Under the pieces are notes generated by a model. It searched no databases. It saw nothing but the letters and a program-made list of their open reading frames with translations, and was not told the origin of the DNA. Shown here piece by piece: positions 21,953 through 32,200 of a stretch of 64,000 bases of DNA. This DNA is from Euclidia mi (lineage: Eukaryota > Arthropoda > Insecta > Lepidoptera > Erebidae). Within the stretch, counting starts at the first letter, position 1. The number at the start of each line of letters is the position of its first letter. A program made the translations under genes and the position numbers. The DNA lies in NCBI GenBank assembly GCA_944739405.2, contig OX123183.2, positions 97,602,729-97,666,728 of the forward strand. The letters are read 5' to 3'.

Positions 21953-22567
21953 ATGGATATTATATTTCCACCTTTCTCGAGTGAGAAAATAGCAATATGG
22001 TTTGCCCAAGTAGAATCTGTGTTTACATTATACGGAATATTATCAGATTCAGAGAAGTACAATTATATAGTAGCACACATACCACTCGATTATACATCAA
22101 TGGTGGAAGATATCATATTAAATCCACCACCCGAAAGCAAGTATGATCACATCAAGTATGAGTTCATCAAACGAATGTCAATTCACTGGTTGAAGAAACA
22201 GGAACTCGGCTCTCAAAAGCCTTCTGAGTACCTTCAGAGACTGAAGAAGATGGCCGATCAGCGGGTGCCTATGGAAGCTGTTCTAAATATATGGTTGAAA
22301 CATTTACCGAAGTCAGTTCGTGATATTATAAGTCTGGAGTCTTCAGGCCACGCGGAAATTCTTGGACCAATGGCAGATAAAATAGTGACATTGCTACCAT
22401 CTGTTTCTAACTCTCATCGGACGATATTACTACCATATGACCAATTTGAATTGGTACTTAAACGTATAGATAAATTGTCTAAGCAGGTACAGGCAGTTCA
22501 CATGTTACTTGACGATGAAAGTTTTGAAGAGGAGGAGCAGTCAATGATAAACAGGAGCATGGTATAG
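21953..22567 (+). CDS. Solitary Ty3/gypsy Gag-like ORF
   Basis: 204 codons. Residues about 1-140 follow the capsid pattern of Ty3/gypsy Gag: PPFSSEKIAIWFAQVESVF, then an I-x-L-x-Y hydrophobic helix, VEDIILNPPPESKYDHIKYE, and LGSQKPSEYLQRLKKMAD, then LPKSVRDII. The C-terminal part is polar and ends in an acidic patch (DDESFEEEEQ), with no CCHC zinc knuckle. No protease, reverse transcriptase or integrase frame and no flanking long repeats are visible. It is either a solo remnant that has kept its frame by chance or a captured gag gene. Transcription is unknown. Confidence 0.6.
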   Translation: MDIIFPPFSSEKIAIWFAQVESVFTLYGILSDSEKYNYIVAHIPLDYTSMVEDIILNPPPESKYDHIKYEFIKRMSIHWLKKQELGSQKPSEYLQRLKKMADQRVPMEAVLNIWLKHLPKSVRDIISLESSGHAEILGPMADKIVTLLPSVSNSHRTILLPYDQFELVLKRIDKLSKQVQAVHMLLDDESFEEEEQSMINRSMV

Positions 22568-23510
22568 CAACGGTCGACAGGAAAGAAACGAACACGTGAA
22601 AGCAAGAATTTGTAATCTTCGCAAGAGTTCGCAAGCCGGTTTTGTATTAACCGTGATAAGATTTAAATGTATATATTGTTAAGCTTCATTGTGGTACCAG
22701 TTTATTTTATCACCAATTACTGAACTGACAGATAAAAATATTGTTTGTTATTTACCAGCTACTGAAATGTATTCGATTATCTTGAACATATCAGTAAAAT
22801 ATGCCCAGCTTTTTTCACTCCAGGGCCGTAAAGTTAATTAATATTTAAGATTGTGGTGGCATTTTTTATTATGAGGATTGTAAAAAGATTTATAATTCGT
22901 TTTATTGTAATTATTTATTATCATTGAATGATTTGTAGGTACTCAATGTTTTCGTTAGGTGATTTGAAAGCATGTGTATTTATCCTATTTATATTGTAAT
23001 TGACATTATGTCTTGTGATTAATTTGTCTTTTGTTTATTTGTAATCACAGCATGTTAATGTCAAGGTTTTTTTCATTAAATATTTTATAGTTTTTGTATG
23101 TGATTTTATTGGTTTATCAACTTCTGCGATTAACTTTATTTCGTGCTCTTTATGACCTCTGGCACTTTTGTGGTGATAGTTGCCATGGTTTAATATAATC
23201 TGCAGCGAGCTAGGACTATTCCTTAAAAGTGCTTGGTGAAAGAAAACAAATTTTAAATAATACTCATGGTTTAATATGTAATATATAACTTTATATTTTA
23301 TAACAAATATAGATTTGCACTCTGTATCAGAATGCATTGTAAGGTATTACAGAAATAATATTTACAAAACACATTATTAAAGCTACCATTAATTTAAATA
23401 TTATATCGTATTTTCAACATGTGACCTATTTACATTATTATAAGAAAATATTCTAAAATTATGATAAACCAGTCATTAAACAAAGGCAGTTGTATCAAGT
23501 TCACTTACAA
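22568..23510. other. Spacer between the gag-like ORF and the cadherin gene
   Basis: Very AT-rich with no coding frame supported. The part nearest 23510 lies beyond the candidate cadherin polyadenylation signal. Confidence 0.4.
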
Positions 23511-23516
23511 TTTATT
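23511..23516 (-). terminator. Candidate polyadenylation signal of the cadherin gene
   Basis: TTTATT on the plus strand reads AATAAA on the minus strand, 276 bp after the cadherin stop codon. AT-rich DNA offers other candidates further downstream, so this is only the first good match. Confidence 0.3.
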
Positions 23517-23791
23517 ATACACAATAATTGCAGACCAAGGATGCGTTTTAGCTAAAATCTAATACATTTAGTGACACTAGCTTAATCTAACATAAAATAA
23601 GTATCTGATGTTAGCTAAAAGGTAATCCAAAACCATCCGCGAAAAATATTTCTTTGTTATCAATAATAATACTTATAATTTAAAATATTTTAACATTGGA
23701 CGGAATACAGAATTGGAGTCTTTAATTTGGTGGTTATTCTAATACACAATGTTTTAAGGCACTCAATCGACGGATACAAATACGAAGAGAA

Positions 23792-26279
23792 CTAGTAAGA
23801 AGTTGAGCTGCTATCTGGTCGTAATTGCTTTGTTTGAACGTCATCGTACGCGATAGTAAACACACTCTTCTTCTCTGTGATGGGCAATCTCTTCATGTTC
23901 TGCTGGACCAAAGTATTCATTGCTATACCAGAATCATTATCATCTATTTTAGATGTCACTGTTCTCTGAGCGATGTCCGGTACATTGTCACCACCTATAT
24001 TTATTTTAGACACGTGCACTTCAGGGTTCTTTCGCTCTTCTTCGTAGCTAGTTGAAATAGATATGCTATGAGTCAATGCACTTTCAGATATATCTTGCTT
24101 TGTACCTTTTCTTACGTCATCCTGATTAACATAGATTGGTTGCTGTTCGCTAGGTGATTTCCGCGGCAGTGGTATGTTTGGTTGTTGACCAAGATATTTA
24201 GGAATATGTGTTGGTTGAATGTAACATAAGGGATTTTGATTTTCGTATTGATGTTCGTACCTGTGTTCGGAATGCTGGAGTAAGGGATGAACGTCTGGTA
24301 AGGGGCCTTCTGGTACGGGAGTAACTTTTCCTTCTTTTAATATTCGTGGATGAATGAACTCACTTTCTTTTGTTGATTTGAAGTTTTTTTTTACCTCTGA
24401 TTCACCCTGATTATCTTTACTCAGGATTTTTCCATACCGCCCTGTTTTATCTTTATCGTCGTCGTTTTTAGATTTTGATAATCGTTTAGGTTTACTTGGT
24501 ACCACTTTTTCGGCTGGTGCTGCTTTGCTGCTAGATGATTTTTTATTACCATACCATTGCATATAGCGTGGTAAGCTTTTACCAACTGGTTTAGCTGTTT
24601 CTGATGACTTTGTAGATTCACTAGCTTCGTTGACTTTTTTGCTAGAGGATTCTACATTACTGGAGCTGTCTGGTTTAGCTGATTTTACTTCTATTTCAGG
24701 TGACTTTATTTTTAAAGAAGACGGCTCGGCTGTTAGTTCTCTAGCTTCTGTTGAGGAACCTTGTCTAGAAAACACTAAATTTCTGTTATCTTTTGACGCT
24801 GAACTGGTTCTGCTTTTACTGCCGTTACTCTCATGTTCGATTGCTAGTGGACTTGTGGGCAAAGCGGCATCATCTGTAGCTATCGGAGATTGTTTTTGTA
24901 AGCGTAGCCTTCTATCACTCAAATCAGAATCTAGTTTCTCATCTAATGAATCCGAAATTTCCATCAACACTTCCCTTCTTAGTCTCGAAGACATTCTATC
25001 ACTATCGTTAACTTTTATTTGTGTCGATGTTACTGTTTCATTTTTTGATGTAGTAACCGTACTTTTAGTTAAATCACCATAATTTCTAACATGTTCTTCT
25101 CTTTTATTACTTTTACTTATTTTAACATGTTTTTCGCTTTCTAGTGATGGAGAAACTTCACTTTCCTCAATAATTGGCGTTTTAATTTTTCTTCTTAAGT
25201 CGTATACTCTAATACTTCGTCTTGGATCCTTATGTTTTAGTTTCTTTTTAGGCTTTTTCTTTTTCAGCCAAGCCATTTTTTTTGTTTCATCCTCCAATAC
25301 TATTTCAGATTCATCTTCACTATAGGAATCATTATCACTTCTCGCTTTTCTTCTAGTTGGCTTTAGTAATTGTGGCTCCGTTTGTGTACCTATATGACAT
25401 TCGGTTTGAGTTGCCATCACGGAATGGCCAGGCAAACTTTGTGTTTCTAGTTTGCTTTCTACTTGAGAAGCTGTTTCTTGATTCTGTAGCATTCGTTCAC
25501 GTTCGATGAGGATTTGATGTAATAATTCATTTTGCTTTCTTAAAGACGACTCGAGTAATTCTTGATGTATCGTTGATTTATTTTGCATTTCCAATAGAGC
25601 CGATTGAAGGTAGTCTGTTTTCAGTGGGACGGAACCTGGCACTTCGGGATGAAGATTTGAATAGTCGTTGTATTGGTGTTGTACCTCGCTACCAATTTGT
25701 GATCGTTGGCCTATACTTTTACCATCTTTTCCATTTGAGACATTATCTAAGTCTGTCACTTTTCCCATTCTCTCTCTAATATTTTTTGCTTCTTCTCCTT
25801 GTTCTCTAATAAATCTTTCCATTAGTAAATCTTTCCCGCTATCAACAACAACATATTGAGTACGCGGGATTAAAGTTACTGGTCTTTGTTGATGAACAGG
25901 TAAATTAACATAACGTTCTTCTTCATTTTTACCTCTAGTTACTAGTCTTAATATTTCTGTATTTCCTTCCTTAATAAAATATTGATCCCTGCCTAGAGAA
26001 GATGGGGCGCGTGCTTTGTCTTGAAATTCTCGTTTAGGTTTACTATCAGTCTTCTCATGTACAATTTTATCCGCATCAGACTTGAGGAAAACTCCAACTT
26101 CGGAACCGCGATCTATTTCGTGTCTGCGTATTGAATCGTTATCGTGCTCTCTCCGCTGGTAATGCAGCGTAGCTATTCTGTCATATCCATTTTCTAAATC
26201 TTCAATGTATTCTTTATGCTTATTGGGAAACGCTTCTTGAAGTTGCATTTCTTTTGTGTAGATAATATTAGGACCATCT
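23792..26279 (-). CDS. Cadherin coding exon 13 (long cytoplasmic tail)
   Basis: 2488 nt in one exon, residues about 980-1808. It is low in hydrophobic residues and Ser/Lys/Glu-rich, and so probably largely disordered. Recognisable pieces are a heptad-like coiled coil (SALLEMQNKSTIHQELLESS onward), MATQTECHIGTQTEP, and the polybasic WLKKKKPKKKLKHKDPRR. It ends SSSTSY then TAG. The long open frame on the opposite strand (24630-25082) is a shadow. Confidence 0.9.
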
Positions 26280-29200
26280 CTGGAATAGAAACACTGGTTG
26301 AATAATATGAATATTATTATTGGACTTGAAGTGTGTTTAAATACACACTTCAAGTTAGTTGGTAGTTGAATAGTTTTTTATTTACAATCGGGAAGAGACA
26401 AAACACAACAGAAAAAAACTGCTTGAATGGTGAAATATCATACACAATAAAAAATCCATTGTGTCCTACTGATCAGTGTATCGGAATTCAGCGAGTCAAG
26501 CACCACTATAAGCAGTTTTTCCAATAAATTAAATGAAATAACTACGTATGTTGGAAGAATTACAAAGTAAATACAAAAGTTCACCAAAAAGATAAGCACC
26601 AGGGATTTAAGCGTTAGATAGGGTTAAGGCTATAATAACCATTTGTGGCAATTACCTTGCTCGAAATGATTGTCGGTTGTCATTGTATCGGTAGTCATTA
26701 TCAGCGGCTGCGTGTACAAATTCTTGATGGATATCGCCTGGCGTTGAAGCAGGTTTTGAAGGCTCTTTTGATCTGTAGTTTCGTTTATTGAATTTCCACT
26801 GTGTTGGTTTTGTCCTCAAGTCTGCCTGCTCGGCACTCCACGCTTCGCGCCTCCTCCACTCATTAGCTTGTATTGACTTATTTTCTATATTTTGCGTCGA
26901 CTTGTTTTCCCTCCCAAGTCCCTTGTCGCGCACCACTAAATGCACGTCGTCCTCTGTGGAGTTGACACGTATCACTCTTTTCCTAGAATTTATTAATGGA
27001 TATCTATGTACCTAGCTGTTCTGTTATCATCACTTAATAGTATAAGAATGTGCCTGTGTGTTAATTTACAAAGTATGCACACATTTAGCATGTTGACATG
27101 CAGTAGGTACAAGAAAGTATAATAAATTATTAAAAGAAATTAAAGCATGCAAATGCATGCAATCTAAAAACCTGAAAAGGCACATAAAAGTTTGCCCGAA
27201 AAAAAAAGTTCGCCATGCTTCTATAATAGATAATGATGTTAAAATTAAACAGAAAATTAAAGCATTAAAATAAAATAAAATATTTACCTACAAAAGTGTT
27301 AAGATGGTGTGAGAACTTGCATTAGTTGGTGCATTTCATTCTGTTAATAAGAAAAAAGGAAAGATTAGTAGAAAATAAGTTGAATTTAAACGAGGATGTG
27401 TACCTATTTCAAGAATTGTGGTCTAAAAGAGTGTTAATAGTTAGCAATTGTGTGAATAAAAAGTGATTTAAAATTAAGAAATAGTTTCATATTTACCTTG
27501 GAGGCATATAGAGAGGACATCCTTCACATATGCAACAGCAGATAAGTAGTAACAATACTAAGGCTACTAATATCGCTAGCAATATTAGTAACCAAAATAG
27601 TAAACGGCTTTCTGCTCTATATAGACCCTGAAACAGATATAATATTATTATAAGTAGGTTATTTACAAAAGTGATTGTACTCTTATTTAACACTTATAAT
27701 ACTTACAGAATCTCCGCCATCAGTAGCTGCTTTCTGGTCCGACTTGCCGTCATTTGTCCCAGTACCAGAGCCTGTATTGGTGTTGATAACACCACCAGAA
27801 TTTGTGCCAGTAGTATACACAGTCACATTTTTAGCCAGCTGCTCTTGTAACTTTGCTACATTAATAGCAGTATTCCCGGTCATACGAACAACGGCAATTA
27901 CTTCACTCCTAAAACATGTAAAGTTAACATATTTGAACAATTTATATGTGATTGTCTAAATTAATAAATCAATGATTTATAATCTTACTTTTCTTGACTA
28001 GACTGTTGACCATTCAAATCTGTGGCACCATCTGATCCTTTGTAAGGTTTTATTTCAATAATGGTTACTTTTCCTCCCGAAAGTGTACTTAAAACTTCCT
28101 CCAACTTCTTTTTATCAGGATTGACTCCAGGAACTATAAAAGACATAGTCCTTGTTTTGCTCTCCGGGGGGTATATTTTCACCATGGTCGTTGAAAACAT
28201 TCTAGGCACGCCTAGATCATATGCTCTGACAGTTAGAACAAATACTTCGCTTTCATCCTGACTGTCGGACTGTCTTCTTCGTCTATGAATATTTTGTTTC
28301 TTTGTTCTTTTCAGTGTTTCTAGAAGATACAGTTCACCTGTGGACAAATAATACATAAGTTATATTTTGTCATACTAGTCATATTAGAGTGTAGAAATAG
28401 TATATTTACCTGTTTCTTCATTAATGGCAAACTTTCCATCACCGTTCCCCTGTATTAATTCATATCTGACTACATTATTTGGTGGCTCAGCATCTTTGTC
28501 AACTGCCTTCACAAAGGCTGCCGATGTGAAATTATTCAAGCTTGGCGACAGTACAAACTCGTACAGTGACCTCTCGAATTCTGGTGGGTTATCATTTACA
28601 TCTAATAACTTAATAATTAATGGCACTGTTACTCTTAAACCTACTCCATCGTTATCTCTAGCCTCTACTAAGAAATGCAGGTCTGGCATAGCTTCTCTGT
28701 CGAAGCCATGGTTGTTTGTGGCTACAGTTATGACACCCGATATTGGATCCAAGTGTAAGGAAGTATTAAGGTATCCTAATATGGCAGTGAACTGTACTTT
28801 GCCGAATGAGCCAGTATCTACGTCGTCGGCAGCGACTTGTACGACCCTGGTGCCAGCGGTTACGTTTTCCGCTAGTTCTACGTCGTAGGACTGCGCCAGG
28901 AATATTGGCGGATTGTCGTTGACGTCATTAAGATATACAGTCACATTCGCCGTCGCTGACAGATTTGTTGCCGGACCAAGCTCTTGCGCTAAAATCTGAA
29001 AATGAAATGTATTTTTATTAATATTTAAACACAAAAGACACCTATTTTAAGAGACGTTAGAACAATATTAATTGATGGCTGTTTTTCATTTAAACTACAG
29101 CCGTAATATCACAGCTACTAATTAATTAAAAGTAACGTTAAAAAATATTGTATCTGATATGAGCAGGCTCGTTACTTATTTTGTTTAGTTTGTAGCCGTA

Positions 29201-32200
29201 TTGAATCATTTCCCAGCTAGAAAGATTTTTATAGGGGACTCAGTACTTATTCAATCTAAATAATGGCTTCATTTAATTCCACCGAAATTTCAGTTTCATA
29301 ACTATAGCCCTGCAACTGTGTCGAACACCCTACTACGAAGACTACAACTTAGAAAATAAGATTACGAGTGTTAATTATAAAATTACCTGGAAAACAACAG
29401 ACTTTCTCGCTTCATAGTCGAGCATAGTATTGTCCCGCACTTTGATGATGAACTGCGCGTGTCTCTCTGCGACAGTGGGCGTTATCTCGAAGGTTCCATT
29501 GTTGCCCACCAGTGACAGAGAGAACACGCCGTTCTTGCCAGCGTCGTTGTCGTTCACTTGGGGGATGTATGGATCGTTGAACGTCAACGCCGCACCTTGA
29601 GGCGCATTCTCATCTAAATAGCTGATGTAGCTGGAATTTTAGAAAAGTGGCATATTAGTAACATAATGAACAAGTCTTCTAAAGATATTCTGAATATTGT
29701 AAAGTCGTTCTTGGTTAATGTTTCTGTTGCGACCAGTCACAACTTCACCAAGTTCGCTGTCATCTCTCATAATAGGAATAAACCATGTATCATGGGAACA
29801 GTAGGTACAACGTTCATTATCCTGTGCTTGTAAGAACTAGGTATGCAAAGATTTTTACTGTCAGCTTAGTTTTTGCGAAAAGGAAAAATACACGTAAGTA
29901 CTACTTACAACTGGTTCTCAAAGTACGGCGGTGAGTTCTCTCTCTCAGGCAGAATGAAGGCGAGCTGCACCGTGGAAGACATGGCTTCAGGTTCCTCCCT
30001 AGACAATCGCACTTCCTCAGCAACCACAGTGAGGAGGATCGGCGCTCCCGCGTGAGATATCGCTGCTATCTCCTCTATGGGACGCTCCAGAGTCACTTCA
30101 CCTGAAAAATGGGAATAAAAAAATTAAGTAGGCAAATAAACGAAGTAGGAAGAGAACACCTATGTGTCCTCATCTTTTTTTTTTTGGTGTCACGTTGGAA
30201 AATCCTCATAGAGTCCCTCCGCCCTGGGGGTAAAGGACGAAGGGGACTGTCAGACTCTTACTGACTAAAAACCAACCCGTGCTCCTCATGTACGCATGTG
30301 TCGGAGGGTAGGGTTTCACCGAAGCATTCCTCGCTACCCCCCGACGGGTATTGGCCCGCCAGATGGTCAGGCGGGCCCCGAACGAAATCGCCTTGGCGGC
30401 GGATGAAGGTGTTGGGCTCCGCCGCCAAAACACCCAGCGGCCACAGAGGATAGGGAGGACGGCAACGCAACACCGCATCTCCTCTTCCTCTGCGGCCCCA
30501 CCGCGACGCAACGATGGTGCGCCCCCATTTGTTCGCGGGAGATAGGGCACGCGGCAACGCAACACCGACACGCCTCTCCTCCCGCGACCGCACCCGACTG
30601 CGAGGGACAGACAGAACTGTCCCCTGCACCCGCACCTTGGGACGCATCCTACGCAGGCCTCACTCAAGCCCACGTGGAGCGTCCCCTCCCGGGATCCCGC
30701 TTAGCTTTACCGTGGGTGTACCTCAAACCCACGGTTACTGAGCCCCCTCACCACGACAAGGTGGAGATCCCACGGGGGAGATGTGTTCTCTTCCTACTAA
30801 ATGTCTATTGTAAGTAGGTAATAATACTCCATAGCTTAGCAAGTTTTTTTTAAATATTGAACACTCATTAGATCTATTATTGTAGCCAGACAGTTTTTTT
30901 TTAATTTTTGTTAAGGTTATAGAACAGACTGAACCTGACTTTATACAACAAGCAACTACGAACTATGTTCTGTATGTAAGGTTCCGTAGGTAGGTATTAA
31001 AGTAAGCCGTACAGGTCTACAATAAAATAATAAAATATTAAGAAATATTTTGGAAATCGTCTGTGTATAGTCCGTTCACAGTTATTTTACCTCTAGCTGT
31101 TAGATTGGCCAACCTGGGCGTTGTGTTGCTATATTTGGTATATAATACTCCCATTTTAAATAATATACATTATTGCTAAAAATGTAGGTACTTATTTTTT
31201 TATTGCCTAAGGGATGGTATTAAATATTTGGAAGTAATGTTTGTAACAAAACCTCTTGATATTGGCATGGCTATATGCATGTACATTTATTTTCTTACGA
31301 AATAACTAATTTCCTATGAAGATAAGTAGTTATAATAAAAATGTTGTCTATTTAATATATAAAGGTAAACGTATCATAATTACGCCAACGTGAGGTTCTA
31401 ATTATCAAATACAAAAACTGCAAATTTAATTTTCATATTTATTTTGAATAAGAATGATGTGGGTGTAATATTACACCTCTGCCTACCCCTGCATGGAAAC
31501 AGGCGTGAGTCTATAAGAATGATCCATGTGGACTGCCAATGTTATGATGATTCGTAACTGCTGTCATATTCTGTATCAGACTCAGAATTTAATTCTATTA
31601 TGAACCTGTCCATGTCAGCATCCGTAGACCCATCTGTTTCACGAAGCTTGTCTTCAATGTGGCGATCATGTTTGCATTGTTTTTGTCAGGCTTCTGCAAT
31701 GATAGATTGAAAAGCTTCTTCAGCTAAATTCACAATGTTGGTTGCCTCTTGTCCTAAATGTTTGCTTGTGACTCGCCTTTTAATGAGACTCTACATAAGT
31801 TCAATTGCGTTTAGCTCGCAGTGGTATGGCGGTAATCTAACCACTTTGCGGCCATGAGCTTCAAGCATTTGAATTTTTGAAGCATTTCCACTAATATTGG
31901 GTAAAATGTTACGCACGGGTAACCCTATTTTACATTCCTGTCATCACAGAGTACAATTCCAACATAAAGAAAATAAACACCGACATCTGTCAGAGGTAAA
32001 ATAACTGTGAATGGACTGTAGATGACATGATGGCATTTTATTATAATAATATGAGGAATACGAGAATACTACGAAGAAATTAATTTTCCTGACTGCCCTC
32101 TATTGGTTATCTTGCAAACTAATACTCCGTATATTTAAGCAACTTTCAAAGAGGACAGTCATGCTCCGACTTCAGTGTTTTAATTTGGATAGTGAGATAT

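Larger units (their letters stand above)
31068..32018 (-). mobile_element. IS630/Tc1-like DNA transposon, decayed
   Basis: 951 bp with inverted ends (left TAGTCCGTTCACAGTTATTT; right complement CAGTCCATTCACAGTTATTT; about 26 bp, two mismatches) and TA on both sides (31066-31067, 32019-32020). The minus strand keeps the C-terminal end of a DDE transposase. Too short for a complete element, so it is internally deleted. Confidence 0.75.

Noticed and set aside
24630..25082. 150-codon frame antisense to cadherin exon 13
   Set aside because: It mirrors the Ser/Glu-rich tail exon on the opposite strand; its sequence is the expected complement of that composition.
30206..30673. Overlapping frames of 129-155 codons in the GC-rich block
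   Set aside because: GC-rich DNA has few stop codons by chance. The proteins are Arg/Gly-rich without a domain and the block is a poly-A retroposon.
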